Made by a program: the position numbers and the translations under genes. The notes under the pieces are model-generated. The model was not told where the DNA came from. It did no database searches and saw nothing but the letters and a program-made list of their open reading frames with translations. Below, in pieces: positions 8,476 through 16,644 of a DNA stretch of 64,000 bases (positions are counted from its first letter, which is position 1; every line of letters starts with the position of its first letter). Source of the DNA: Thermoplasmata archaeon (GTDB taxonomy: Archaea > Thermoplasmatota > Thermoplasmata > Lutacidiplasmatales > UBA184); NCBI GenBank assembly GCA_021816865.1, contig JAKAWX010000004.1:1-64000 (forward strand), read 5' to 3'.

Positions 8476-8745
8476 CTAGCGGGAGGGTTCGGCGTCGACG
8501 CTGACGAGCACGATCCCGGTCGCCCTCGGGTCGGAGGTGTCGTGGGAGAACTCGATGTCGAGCTCGGCCCGTTCGGCGGGGGTGTCGGCAGCGGCGGTCG
8601 TCCACCGCTCGCGGAGCTGGGGCGGCGAGAGGTGGGCGAAGGCGCCGACCCACAGTCGCACCCGCGTGACCCGCTCGGCGCGATGGGCGTGCGCCACCTC
8701 CCCGACCTTGCGGACGAGGTCTCGAAGGAGCGCTTCCTCGTGCAT
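8476..8745 (-). CDS. HypA-like nickel metallochaperone lacking the zinc ribbon
   Basis: An 89-aa HypA-family protein from ATG 8745. It starts MHEEALL (His2 is the nickel ligand in HypA) and continues with the usual alpha/beta core, RVTRVRLWVGAFAHLSP. Standard HypA is about 115 aa with two CxxC pairs binding zinc. Here the segment between AELDIEF and IVLVSVDAE is only SHDTSDPRATG, with no cysteine. The core strands either side are kept, so this looks like a clean domain loss rather than truncation. HypA-like proteins without the ribbon occur in some other hydrogenase loci to my knowledge. It sits 16 bp after the protease gene. Confidence 0.8.
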   Translation of the reverse strand: MHEEALLRDLVRKVGEVAHAHRAERVTRVRLWVGAFAHLSPPQLRERWTTAAADTPAERAELDIEFSHDTSDPRATGIVLVSVDAEPSR

Positions 8746-8761
8746 CGTCGGAACGTGCCCC

Positions 8762-9277
8762 CTATCCTTCGCCCGCCCCGAGCGCGGCCCCCGCGAGCTC
8801 GTCCGCCACTCGGCGGGCGGCCTCGACCACCCCTCGAGCCACGGGTCCCGATAGGCCGCGTCCGGCGGCGAAGTCGCCGGCCTCGACGCCGTAGACGACG
8901 AGCGACCGGGGCATCGCCCCGAGAGAGATCCCAAGGCCGACCGCCTCGGCCAGCGAGAGGCCGTGGGTCGAGCTCGGGCGGACGGAGGACGGGAACCCGT
9001 GCGGACCGACCTCGACGCGCACCACGGTGCCGGGCGGCCGACCCGAGCGTACGGCGTCGACGACGATCACCCGTTCGACCCCGGTCCAGAGGTCGAGGAG
9101 GCCGGTCGCCTCGCGCGGGCCCTCGAGGACGCGGGCGGCCCCGAGCGTACGGCTTCCGAGCGCACGGACGACCGCGAGCCCGGCCGCGTCGTCCCCCCGG
9201 TCGTCGTTGCCGAGTCCGATCACGAGCGGCGTTCGGCGGGTGGGGGCGTCGGACGGATCGGCCGGAGGGAGCGCCAC
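8762..9277 (-). CDS. Hydrogenase maturation protease
   Basis: A 171-aa endopeptidase of the HycI/HyaD family, which removes the C-terminal extension of the NiFe large subunit after nickel insertion. The family signature GLGNDDRGDDAAG lies near residues 21-33, with the nickel-sensing Glu/Asp position at the first DD. A second conserved acidic strand VIVVDAV and a late His-containing motif near STHGLSL follow. It starts 6 bp downstream of its presumed substrate hydA. The large subunit keeps a nine-residue tail after DPCISCATH, consistent with a need for this protease. Confidence 0.9.
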   Translation of the reverse strand: MALPPADPSDAPTRRTPLVIGLGNDDRGDDAAGLAVVRALGSRTLGAARVLEGPREATGLLDLWTGVERVIVVDAVRSGRPPGTVVRVEVGPHGFPSSVRPSSTHGLSLAEAVGLGISLGAMPRSLVVYGVEAGDFAAGRGLSGPVARGVVEAARRVADELAGAALGAGEG

Positions 9278-9283
9278 GGGGAC

Positions 9284-10579
9284 CTAGCGACGCTCCACGT
9301 CGAGGGAGAGGAAGTGCGTGGCGCACGAGATGCACGGGTCGTGGTTGCGGATCGCGCGCTCGCAGGCGTCGGTGAGCGTCGCCTCGTCGAGGTCCAGCGA
9401 CCGCTCGACCAGGTGGCGGAGGTCGTCCTCGATGCGCTTCTGGTTCTGGGAGGTCGGCGCGACGATCTTCGCCTCGTCGATCAGCCCGTCCGCATTCAGC
9501 CGGTACCGGTGGTAGAGCATACCGCGGGGAGCCTCCGTGATCGCGGCGCCTTCGGTCGCGTGGAACGACGCGGGCGGCTCGACGTACGGGGCCGGCGGCG
9601 GGGTGTAGGCGTCGAGGATCCTCAGCGCCTCCTCGACCGCGTAGACGACCTCGACCGCTCGGACGACGATGCTGCGGTACGGGTTGCGGACGACCGGCGG
9701 CAGCCCCGCGGCGTGCGCGGCCGATAGGGCGCGCGGTGAGAGCCGGTCGTGGTTGAGCGCGTAGCGGGCGAGGGGCCCGACGAGGTAGGAGCCGGCGCCG
9801 CGCCGCACCGACTGGAGGGCGTTCGAGTGCGGCACCTGGACCTCCTCGAAGACGTCCTCGAACTCGGTCACGGGGAGGTGAAGTCCCCGGCTCGAGGCGA
9901 CCGACCCTTCGTTCATCGGGTACTCGCGCGGATGCTGGAGGGCGACGAACTCGTACTCCTCCTCGATGTCGGGGAAGTCGAGGCCGGCGACGAACCGGAC
10001 CGTCTCCTCGGCGAGGCCGAGCGCGTTCGAGAGCATCGGGCGGAGCGCCTCGAGCTCGCCGCGCGTCGGGACGCGGTAGAAGCCGCCGACGCGCGGATTG
10101 ATCGGGTGGATCTCCCGGCCCCCGAGGACCTGCATCAGCGCGTTCCCCGCCTTCTTGAGCGCGAGGCCGTGCGCGACCGCCTCCGGGTGGTCCTTCGCGA
10201 GGCGGATCGCGTCCGGGTAGCCGAGGAAGTCGGGGGCGTGGAGGAGGTAGATGTGGAGCGCGTGGCTCTCGATCCACTCGCCGCAGTACAGGAGGCGGCG
10301 CAGCTCGCGCAGGGGGCCGTCGACCGTCATTCCGAGCGCGCGCTCCATCGCGTGGGCGCTGCTCATCTGGTAGGCGACCGGGCAGATCCCGCAGATCCGC
10401 GCGGTGATGTCCGGCGCCTCGAGGTACGACCGACCGCGCAGGAACGCCTCGAAGAATCGCGGAGGCTCGAAGATCTTGAGCTCGACGTCCTCGACCCGAC
10501 CGTTCTCGATCCGGACCTTGAGCGCGCCTTCTCCTTCGACCCGGGCGAGGTAGTCGACGCGGATCGTCCGCTCCGCCAT
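9284..10579 (-). CDS. hydA: NiFe hydrogenase large (alpha) subunit, group-3b-like
   Basis: A 431-aa catalytic subunit. Both nickel-binding motifs are present: RICGICP (residues 61-67) and DPCISCATH (414-422), followed by a nine-residue tail for protease removal. With HydB, HydG and HydD it forms the soluble bidirectional NAD(P)-linked hydrogenase (sulfhydrogenase) type of group 3b, which couples H2 to NAD(P)(H). The stop of hydD abuts the hydA start. Assignment to 3b rests on gene order and subunit make-up; a phylogeny would settle the subgroup. Confidence 0.93.
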   Translation of the reverse strand: MAERTIRVDYLARVEGEGALKVRIENGRVEDVELKIFEPPRFFEAFLRGRSYLEAPDITARICGICPVAYQMSSAHAMERALGMTVDGPLRELRRLLYCGEWIESHALHIYLLHAPDFLGYPDAIRLAKDHPEAVAHGLALKKAGNALMQVLGGREIHPINPRVGGFYRVPTRGELEALRPMLSNALGLAEETVRFVAGLDFPDIEEEYEFVALQHPREYPMNEGSVASSRGLHLPVTEFEDVFEEVQVPHSNALQSVRRGAGSYLVGPLARYALNHDRLSPRALSAAHAAGLPPVVRNPYRSIVVRAVEVVYAVEEALRILDAYTPPPAPYVEPPASFHATEGAAITEAPRGMLYHRYRLNADGLIDEAKIVAPTSQNQKRIEDDLRHLVERSLDLDEATLTDACERAIRNHDPCISCATHFLSLDVERR

Positions 10580-11374
10580 CTACCTCGCCTCCGGCTCGGC
10601 CGCCGCGCTCTCGGAGGCGACCCGGAACGCGGGCGCGTTCGCGTTGAACGTCCGGAAGACCCGCCGGATCTCGGGCGCGCTCAGGCCGAGGTCGCGGGCG
10701 TGCGCGAGGAACGAAGGGATGTTGGGGCTCCCCTGCGGCCCGAAGCAGCCGTAGCACCCCCGGTGGAAGGCGGGACAGATCGCGCCGCAGCCGGCCTGCG
10801 TCACGGGGCCGAGGCACGGAGTCCCGTGCGCCACGACCACGCAGACGTTCCCCCGCCGCTTGCACTCGATGCAGACGCTGTCGTTCGGGAGGTTGGGGGC
10901 CCGCTGGCCGAGGAACGCCGAGACGGCCTCGAGGAGCTGCGCTTTCGAGATCGGGCACCCCCTCAGCTCGAGGTCGACCGGCACGTGCTCCGCGATCCCC
11001 GACGAGGTCGCGAGGGTCTCGATGTACTCGGGCCGGGCGTACACCGCCCGTCGGTACTCCTCCACGTCGGCGAAGTTGCGCAGCGCCTGGATCCCGCCCG
11101 ACGTCGCGCACGCCCCGATCGTGACGAGCACGCGGGACTGGGCCCGGACCTCGCGGATCCTCTTCGCGTCCTCGGCCGTCGTGACCGACCCCTCGACCAG
11201 CGAAAGGTCGTACGGCCCGTCGACGACCGCGCTCGACGCCTCGCGGAAGTTCGCGATCTCGATCCGGTCGGCCAGGGCGAGGAGCTCGTCTTCGAGGTCG
11301 AGCACGGACAGCTGGCAGCCGTCGCACGACGCGAACTTCCACACCGCCAGGCGGGGGCGACGGACCGCAGGCAT
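10580..11374 (-). CDS. hydD: NiFe hydrogenase small (delta) subunit
   Basis: A 264-aa electron-transfer subunit that passes electrons between the NiFe site and HydG. Cysteine motifs for the proximal cluster are visible: SCDGC (16-20), GACAT and RGCP. A C-terminal ferredoxin-like cysteine set [11 protein letters not shown] ... CLG ... CGAICP ... CYGC suggests two further 4Fe-4S clusters. The tail is Ala/Glu-rich. It lacks a Tat signal, consistent with a cytoplasmic enzyme. It is separated from hydG by 4 bp. Confidence 0.9.
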   Translation of the reverse strand: MPAVRRPRLAVWKFASCDGCQLSVLDLEDELLALADRIEIANFREASSAVVDGPYDLSLVEGSVTTAEDAKRIREVRAQSRVLVTIGACATSGGIQALRNFADVEEYRRAVYARPEYIETLATSSGIAEHVPVDLELRGCPISKAQLLEAVSAFLGQRAPNLPNDSVCIECKRRGNVCVVVAHGTPCLGPVTQAGCGAICPAFHRGCYGCFGPQGSPNIPSFLAHARDLGLSAPEIRRVFRTFNANAPAFRVASESAAAEPEAR

Positions 11375-11378
11375 CGGG

Positions 11379-12245
11379 CTAGACCTCCTTGACCGAGAGG
11401 AACGGCTCGAGGGCGGAGAAGCGGAGCACCGGGCCGTCCCGGCAGACGAACGACGGACCGAACTGGCAGTGACCGCACAGGCCGACCGCGCACTTCATGT
11501 TCCGCTCCATGGAGACCCAGATCCGGTCGCGCGGGACGCCGCGGTCCGCGAGCGCCTTCGCCGAGAGCGTCATCATGATCTCGGGCCCGCAGACGAAGGC
11601 GGTCGTCTTCGGCGGGTCGAACCGGGCGTCGGGCAGGCGGGTCGTGACGACCCCGACGTCGCCGTACCAGTCCCGGCCCGCGGCATCGACCGTCGTCTGG
11701 AACCGGACATCGGTCCGCCGCCGCCAGGTCTGGATCTCGTCGTAATAGACGAGGTCCTTCGGGGAGCGGGCGCCGTAGATGACCTCGACACGCCCGAACG
11801 ACTCGCGCTGGGAGAGTATCGCGTAGATCGCGGGACGCAGCGGCGGAAGCCCGAGGCCGCCCGCGATGACCACGACGTCGCCGCCGCGGGCCTCCGCGAT
11901 CGGCCAGCCCCGTCCGTACGGCCCTCGCACCCCGACCGTGTCGCCCGGCGTCACCGCCGAGAGGGCGTTCGTGACCTTGCCGACCCGCCGGACGGTGTGG
12001 ACGAGCTCGCCCTCGAGCGACGCACGGCTCACCGATATCGCCGACTCGCCAACCCCGAAGGCGTAGAGCATGTTGAACTGGCCCGGCCGGGGCGTCGCGA
12101 TCCGCCGCGTCGCGCTCGGTCGGATCGTGAGCGTGACGGTGTCCGGGGTCTCGGTCGTGACGCTGCGCACGACGTACGGGATCGGGGCAAGGGGCGGGGG
12201 CTCCGGGTCGCCGGAGGCCCCCGACGGGCTCGGGTCAGCGAGCAT
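11379..12245 (-). CDS. hydG: Hydrogenase gamma subunit, FAD/NAD(P)-binding reductase
   Basis: A 288-aa ferredoxin-NADP reductase-like diaphorase subunit. It has an FAD-binding barrel with [11 protein letters not shown], an NAD(P)-binding Rossmann half with [17 protein letters not shown] and FVCGPEIMM, and a C-terminal 2Fe-2S site from [12 protein letters not shown] plus a later C. This is the same architecture as sulfhydrogenase gamma and dihydroorotate dehydrogenase electron-transfer subunits. It transfers electrons from HydD/HydB clusters to NAD(P)+. Its start overlaps the end of the upstream cNMP-binding gene by 11 bp, indicating translational coupling. Confidence 0.9.
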   Translation of the reverse strand: MLADPSPSGASGDPEPPPLAPIPYVVRSVTTETPDTVTLTIRPSATRRIATPRPGQFNMLYAFGVGESAISVSRASLEGELVHTVRRVGKVTNALSAVTPGDTVGVRGPYGRGWPIAEARGGDVVVIAGGLGLPPLRPAIYAILSQRESFGRVEVIYGARSPKDLVYYDEIQTWRRRTDVRFQTTVDAAGRDWYGDVGVVTTRLPDARFDPPKTTAFVCGPEIMMTLSAKALADRGVPRDRIWVSMERNMKCAVGLCGHCQFGPSFVCRDGPVLRFSALEPFLSVKEV

Positions 12246-12705
12246 GGATGTCCAGGAGCTGGATGCGGGTGTTCTCGAGCCGCTCGGCGATCAGGGGAAG
12301 GAACCGGACGAGGAACGCGAACCCCCAGGCGGGGTGCCGCGAGAGGGTCTCGCGGAGCGCGGGGCCGTTCACCACGACCGCGCGGGTCGGCTTGACCGCG
12401 CGCGCGTCGAACCGCCAGCGGAACGGCGGTACGAACCACGACCATCCGACGACCTCCCCCGGTCCGACCGTCTGCACGGTGAGGGTCGGCCGGTCGGCCG
12501 CGCCGACCTCGAGCGCGACCTTGCCGCGGAGAATGAGGAGGAGGGTGTCGGCCGTCGTCCCTTCTCGGGCGAGGAGGTCGCCGGCGGCGAACTCCCGCTC
12601 TTGCGCGGTCGAGGCGGCGGCGCGGACGAGCTTCGGGTCGAGCCCGGCGAAGAGCGGGTGGTTCGCGATCTCGTCGACGAGGCTCGGCGGCGACGCGGCG
12701 TTCAT
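12235..12705 (-). CDS. Cyclic-nucleotide-binding-domain protein in the hydrogenase operon
   Basis: A 156-aa protein made of one CRP-type cNMP-binding beta-barrel (about 15-135: [43 protein letters not shown]) without a DNA-binding domain. Such single-domain proteins are often seen between hydB and hydG in group 3b loci. The role is unknown; it may regulate or stabilise the complex. The canonical phosphate-binding Arg of the cassette is not obvious, so cyclic nucleotide binding is uncertain. ATG 12705 overlaps the hydB stop by 4 bp. Confidence 0.85.
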   Translation of the reverse strand: MNAASPPSLVDEIANHPLFAGLDPKLVRAAASTAQEREFAAGDLLAREGTTADTLLLILRGKVALEVGAADRPTLTVQTVGPGEVVGWSWFVPPFRWRFDARAVKPTRAVVVNGPALRETLSRHPAWGFAFLVRFLPLIAERLENTRIQLLDIHAR

Positions 12706-13853
12706 CGGGGCGCCTCCTTCGTGACGGAGACCGGCGGGACGCGCAGCGCGGCGATCTCGGCGGTGAGGTCGATGCCGACCGGACACCAGGTGATGCACCG
12801 GCCGCACCCGATGCAGCCGGAGGTGCCGAACTGGTCGTGCCAGGTGCCCAGCTTGTGCGTGAGCCACTGGCGGTAGCGGGAGAGCCCGCTCTTGCGCACG
12901 GCCGTGCCGTGGAGCTCGGTGAACCCGAGGTTGAAGCACGAGTCCCAGCGACGCCAGCGCTCGACCGTCGCGCCCGTAAGGTCGGGCACTTCCTCCTGGG
13001 TGGAGCAGAAGCAGGTGGGGCAGACCATCGTGCAGTTCGTGCACGAGAGGCACCGGCGGGCGACATCGTCCCAGCGCGGGTGCGAGAGGGTCTCCCGCAA
13101 GAGGTCGCGGACCCCCTCCGTCTCGAGCGCGCGGCCCATCGAGCTCGCGGTGCGCGCGACGATCTCGCCCGCCGTCCGCTCGTCCGCGACCGGCGCGACC
13201 GCCGTCTTCAGGCGCGCGAGCACGCTCGTACCGGCGCCGGTCCGGGCTTCGAAGAGGAAGCGGTGGGGTCCGGGCTCGAGGATCTCGGTGAGGACGAGGT
13301 CCGCGCCGTCGCGCACTCCCGGGCCCGTCCCCATCGAGACGCAGAAGCACGTCCCTCCGGCCTGCCCGCACTGCACGGCGACCCGGAGGATCCGCGAGCG
13401 GCGCGCCGAGTACCCGGGGTCGACGACCGGTCCTCCCTGGAAGACCCGGTCGGTCACGTCGAGCCCGGCGAGCTCGCACGCGCGCATCCCGAGGAGCGCG
13501 AAGCGCGTCGGGTCCGTCGGCTCGGGAGCGACCGAGAACGACGGTCCGTCGCGGGAGATTGTGAAGAGGCGCTCGCGCGCGGGGAAGAGGAACTTCTTCC
13601 ACGTGAACGGGCCCACCGAGTAGCCGAAGAGCGCGCGGTCGCCGCGACGCTCGAGCCGGTAGCGACCGGCCTCCTGCCGGTCCGTCCATCCGATCGGCAG
13701 GTCGTCGACCCCCTCGAGGCGGTCGTAGACGATCGCGCCGTCGCGCACGGTCGGGCCGACGATCGAGTACCCCTCGGCGCGCAGCGCCTCGAAGAAGGCC
13801 GGGAACTCCTCGCGCGGCAGGCTCCGCGGGCCGCCCGCACCCGAACCGACCAC
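12702..13853 (-). CDS. hydB: Hydrogenase beta subunit, 4Fe-4S dicluster protein
   Basis: A 383-aa iron-sulfur subunit of the group 3b enzyme, related to anaerobic sulfite reductase A. The N-terminal two-thirds is the HydB/AsrA domain with LFPARERLF and [13 protein letters not shown]. Two ferredoxin-type 4Fe-4S sites follow: [14 protein letters not shown] (about 290-303) and [14 protein letters not shown] (about 350-363). It is the first gene of a minus-strand run that continues to 6357 with gaps of 0-17 bp except for the hypC leader. A TTTACC-type TATA near 13907-13913 would start transcription about 30 nt ahead of the GTG/ATG region. Confidence 0.92.
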   Translation of the reverse strand: MVGSGAGGPRSLPREEFPAFFEALRAEGYSIVGPTVRDGAIVYDRLEGVDDLPIGWTDRQEAGRYRLERRGDRALFGYSVGPFTWKKFLFPARERLFTISRDGPSFSVAPEPTDPTRFALLGMRACELAGLDVTDRVFQGGPVVDPGYSARRSRILRVAVQCGQAGGTCFCVSMGTGPGVRDGADLVLTEILEPGPHRFLFEARTGAGTSVLARLKTAVAPVADERTAGEIVARTASSMGRALETEGVRDLLRETLSHPRWDDVARRCLSCTNCTMVCPTCFCSTQEEVPDLTGATVERWRRWDSCFNLGFTELHGTAVRKSGLSRYRQWLTHKLGTWHDQFGTSGCIGCGRCITWCPVGIDLTAEIAALRVPPVSVTKEAPR

Positions 13854-13979
13854 GTGCCTCCCGCCCTGGCCCCTACCCGGGGCCTCGCTGTCGGATGAGG
13901 CCCCGGGGTAAACCCTTGTCGGCGAGTCCCGTCCAACGGGCCCCCGTGACGGTCGGATTCGGGGACCGGTATAGGTGAC

Positions 13980-14009
13980 TTCTTATAGTATAGCAAACAT
14001 ACTGTTTAC
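13980..14009 (+). promoter_or_regulatory. hsp20 promoter with operator-like inverted repeat
   Basis: The TATA word TTCTTATAG (13980-13988) is followed by AAACA-TAC-TGTTT (13995-14007), a perfect 5-bp inverted repeat just before the expected start site near 14010-14015. The overlapping word ATACTGTTTAC (13999-14009) recurs in reverse complement at 24111-24121, and TTCTTATAG recurs at 24121-24129. This position suits a repressor site of the heat-shock type, but the regulator is unknown. Confidence 0.55.
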
Positions 14010-14029
14010 GTACGCCGCGAGGTGCAACG

Positions 14030-14518
14030 ATGACGAAGGAGATCCAGAAGAAGGAGAGCCGAATCGACCCGTGGAGCGACATGGACCGAGCGTTCGACGA
14101 GATGCGACAGCGCCTGTTCGACGTCTGGGGGATCCAGCCGTTCGGGGCACCGTTTTTGCCCGTCGAGGGCCGCGAGTCCGCCTACTTCCGCGCGGCGCGG
14201 ACCGACGTGAGCGACACCGGCCCGGCGTACAGGATCGTCGCCGAGATCCCGGGCATCCCGAAGGACCGGCTGGATATCCGCATCCGCGGCTCGACGGTCG
14301 AGATCCGCGGCGAGAGCGCGAAGGAGTCCGAGGAAAAGTCGAGCAGCTACGTCCACCGCGAGCGGACGTACGCGGGCTACTACCGCAGCCTCGAGCTGCC
14401 CGAGCCGGTCGTGGCGACCCACGCGAAGGCGAAGGTCGAGAACGGTCTGCTCGAGCTAGAGCTGCCGAAGCAGAACCCGACCCCCTCCGAGGCCGAGGTC
14501 AAGATCGCGGTCGAGTGA
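14030..14518 (+). CDS. hsp20: Hsp20/alpha-crystallin small heat-shock protein
   Basis: A 162-aa cytoplasmic chaperone that holds unfolding proteins. The N-terminal arm (about 1-50: KKESRIDPWSDMDRAFDEM) precedes the alpha-crystallin domain (about 57-150). That domain contains YRIVAEIPGIPKDRLDIRI and the conserved ELPEPV..., with A-x(n)-NGLLELELPK as the A-x-x-x-G-L-like strand. The C-terminus AEVKIAVE carries a short I-x-V anchoring motif. It is transcribed alone, with an operator-like promoter and a strong hairpin terminator. Confidence 0.95.
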   Translation: MTKEIQKKESRIDPWSDMDRAFDEMRQRLFDVWGIQPFGAPFLPVEGRESAYFRAARTDVSDTGPAYRIVAEIPGIPKDRLDIRIRGSTVEIRGESAKESEEKSSSYVHRERTYAGYYRSLELPEPVVATHAKAKVENGLLELELPKQNPTPSEAEVKIAVE

Positions 14519-14538
14519 GTCCGACCACCGTTTCCCCG

Positions 14539-14573
14539 CTCCGGGAGAGAACTCCCGGAGCCCCCTTTTTTTT
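14539..14573 (+). terminator. Hairpin plus poly-T terminator after hsp20
   Basis: CTCCGGGAG (14539-14547), loop AGAA, CTCCCGGAG (14552-14560): a perfect 9-bp stem. It is followed by five C and eight T (14566-14573). It lies 20 nt after the hsp20 stop. The T run alone would suffice in archaea; the added stem is bacterial-like. Confidence 0.75.
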
Positions 14574-14618
14574 CCCAGGTCGCCGGGAGGACCGCGCGTC
14601 CCTCGGCCGCCGAGCGAG

Positions 14619-14918
14619 CTACCCGAACCCGGGAATCGCTTTCGTGTCGGTGCGACCGCCCGGTCGCAGGGGCGGCTTGCGCAGCTCCTTGGGGCATTCG
14701 ACGAGCCGCACGAGGGGAGCCGATTGCACGATGTACGCGGGAAGGCCCGTGTTCGGGTCGTTGCCCGCGCGCAGGATGTTCATGATCTCGAGCCGGACCT
14801 CCACGATCGAGCCGTCCTTGAGCTTGAGCCGGAGCCGGCCGTCGCCCTCGATGACCTGGTAATCGACGATCTCGGCGTTCGAGAGGTCGGGGGGCGGCGC
14901 CCCCGGCGCCCCCATCAT
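14619..14918 (-). CDS. Conserved-looking small protein downstream of L11
   Basis: A 99-aa protein whose ATG 14918 overlaps the L11 stop (ATGA), so it should be translated with L11. The middle (about 15-80) alternates short strands, EIVDYQVIEGDGRLRLKLK then DGSIVEVRLEIMNILRAG, and ends with conserved-looking LVRLVECP, suggesting a small beta-barrel. The function is not recognised. Position at the end of the ftsZ-secE-spt5-rpl11 run suggests a role tied to transcription or translation, which is only inference. Confidence 0.7.
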   Translation of the reverse strand: MMGAPGAPPPDLSNAEIVDYQVIEGDGRLRLKLKDGSIVEVRLEIMNILRAGNDPNTGLPAYIVQSAPLVRLVECPKELRKPPLRPGGRTDTKAIPGFG

Positions 14919-15382
14919 CGGGAGCCCCGAGCCGCGGTCCGGGCCTTCAGGAGGGTTCGGGGGTCTTCGTTCCCGACGGTGAGCCCGAGCGAGACGCACG
15001 TCCCGATGACCTGGTTCATCCGCTCCTCGATCGTGCGCCCGTAGAGGTCTTCGCCCTTCGCCTCGGCGATCCGCTTCACCGCGTCGAGCGAGACGTCACC
15101 GATCACCTCGCCCTTCGGCTTGCCCGAGCCTTTCTCCTTCTTCGCCTCCTTGAGGAGAAGCGCCGCGACCGGGGGCCGGCCGACGACGAGGGTGAACTCG
15201 CGCGTGTTCGGGTCGACGCGCACGACCACCGGCACGCGCATCCCGGCGAACTCCCGGGTCTGTTCGTTGATCTTCTGGACGACCTGGCCGACGTTGACGC
15301 CGAGCGGGCCGAGCGCCGAGCCGAGCGTCGCGCCGGCCGCCGCCTTTCCGCCCTCGACCAGAATGCTCACTTCAACCGCCAC
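14915..15382 (-). CDS. rpl11: Ribosomal protein L11
   Basis: A 155-aa large-subunit protein (uL11) of the GTPase-associated centre, binding 23S rRNA and the stalk. It begins AVEVSILVEGGKAAAG and contains the conserved GPLGVNVGQVVQKINEQT loop of the N-terminal domain. The C-terminal RNA-binding domain has GDVSLDAVKRIAEAKGEDL and GTCVSLGLTV. Its start overlaps the end of spt5 by 11 bp. Upstream and downstream overlaps place it inside one co-translated block. Confidence 0.96.
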   Translation of the reverse strand: MAVEVSILVEGGKAAAGATLGSALGPLGVNVGQVVQKINEQTREFAGMRVPVVVRVDPNTREFTLVVGRPPVAALLLKEAKKEKGSGKPKGEVIGDVSLDAVKRIAEAKGEDLYGRTIEERMNQVIGTCVSLGLTVGNEDPRTLLKARTAARGSR

Positions 15383-16367
15383 TCTTCCCGCCTCCTCGCT
15401 CCAGCATTCGTACGTGGTCGCCGCGGACCGTCACCGGGATCGGCACGACCGCCTCGATCAGCTCGACCGTGATCTCTTCCTTGGCCTGGTCGATCTTCTT
15501 GACGCGGGCCTTTTCGCCCTTGAACGGCCCCGAGATGAGCTCGACGATCGCGCCCTCGACGAACCCTTCGACCGTGATCTTCGGCACGAGGAGCGGCTCG
15601 ACCTCCTTGAGGGTCGTCTCGCCCTCGACGAGGCCCCGCGCCTTGCGGATCCCCTTCAGCATCTCGCGCACGCCCTCGAGGCTCATTCCCTCGGCGAAGA
15701 CGTAGCCGCGCAGCGCGCTCGGGACGAGCAGGGCGAAGACGACGTCGGCCTTCTCCTCCGCTCGCGCCAAGAGCGTGTCGGCGACCTCCCGTTCGTACCC
15801 GCGAGACGTCTTGATCGCGAGCACCGCCTGGCGGGCGACGCACGCGAGCGTGAGCTTCACTGCGGTTCCTCCGTCCGGCCCGGTCACGGCGAGGCGGACC
15901 TCGACCCGGTCGCCGTAGCGGACGCCGACCGGAGCCTCGATCTCGAACGAGATCGGCACGCCGGCGTTCGGAGCGAGCGGGACCGCGACCGTCTCCTTGC
16001 GGGCGAACAGGTTCGCCCGAGTCTTCTTCCCCGGGGGGATCCAGGAGACCGGCCACTCGGCGCCTTCGCCCGGGTACGTCGACGTGAACGCGACCTCGAT
16101 CGTCAGCGATGCGATGAGCGGCTCGGCGGCGCGGCTGGTCAGGACCGCGGAGAGCGTCGTGATCGTGTTCGCGGTCACCTCGCGGGTCGTGTCGTCCGCG
16201 GCCCGGAGCGAGAGCTCCTTCGTGAGGTCGGGTTTCGCGACCACCACCGGCGGGGGCGCCGCCACCGGTGCAGGCGCCGGAGCGACCTCGGCGGGCTTCT
16301 TCTCGGGCACCTGCGGGGGGCCTCCGGAGAGCAGCCCGATCCCCTCGTCTCCGGTATCCTCGACCAT
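15372..16367 (-). CDS. spt5: Transcription elongation factor Spt5/NusG with a large N-terminal addition
   Basis: The C-terminal about 145 residues are a normal archaeal Spt5: an NGN domain starting VLAIKTSRGYEREVADTLL with VPSALRGYVFAEG, then a KOW domain EGAIVELISGPFKGEKARVKKI. Spt5 with Spt4 clamps RNA polymerase for processivity. Here it is 331 aa instead of about 150. Residues 1-45 are Pro/Ala-rich and acidic. Residues about 46-185 form an extra beta-rich segment resembling an immunoglobulin-like or CARDB-like sandwich (PLIASLTIEVAF, PNAGVPISFEIEAPVG, DRVEVRLAVTGPDG). No stop or start fits a split into two genes, because the frame is continuous. Confidence 0.9.
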   Translation of the reverse strand: MVEDTGDEGIGLLSGGPPQVPEKKPAEVAPAPAPVAAPPPVVVAKPDLTKELSLRAADDTTREVTANTITTLSAVLTSRAAEPLIASLTIEVAFTSTYPGEGAEWPVSWIPPGKKTRANLFARKETVAVPLAPNAGVPISFEIEAPVGVRYGDRVEVRLAVTGPDGGTAVKLTLACVARQAVLAIKTSRGYEREVADTLLARAEEKADVVFALLVPSALRGYVFAEGMSLEGVREMLKGIRKARGLVEGETTLKEVEPLLVPKITVEGFVEGAIVELISGPFKGEKARVKKIDQAKEEITVELIEAVVPIPVTVRGDHVRMLERGGGKSGG

Positions 16368-16389
16368 GACGTCCTCCGCGCTCCGAGTC

Positions 16390-16635
16390 CTAGAGACCCT
16401 GGAGCCAGTTCGCCCAGATCCACGGCCCGGCCTGGGTGAAGAAGATGTACAGCGCGAACCCCACGAGCCCGATGAGGATCGCGCCGAGCCACGTGACCCC
16501 GAGGACCTTGACGTACTCCTCCGAGGTCGGCCGTCGCGCCATCCGAAGGATGCGGCCGTACTTGCCGTGACCGACGGTCCTGAGGCGGCCGTCGAACTGG
16601 TCCTGCACGCGTCGTGCGCGGTCGAGGAATGCCAT
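16390..16635 (-). CDS. secE: Preprotein translocase subunit SecE/Sec61-gamma
   Basis: An 81-aa small subunit of the SecYE protein channel. An amphipathic N-terminal region is followed by the conserved RMARRPTSEEYVKVLGVTW and a single membrane helix (about 50-68: GAILIGLVGFALYIFFTQ). It is a little longer than typical archaeal SecE because of the N-terminal 25 residues. It lies between ftsZ and spt5, the widespread archaeal arrangement. Confidence 0.93.
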   Translation of the reverse strand: MAFLDRARRVQDQFDGRLRTVGHGKYGRILRMARRPTSEEYVKVLGVTWLGAILIGLVGFALYIFFTQAGPWIWANWLQGL

Positions 16636-16644
16636 GCGAAGTTC

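Noticed and set aside
13995-14007. CRISPR-like or mobile-element repeat at the hsp20 promoter
   Set aside because: It is a single short dyad in a promoter. No spaced repeat array or cas-like gene exists anywhere in the window.
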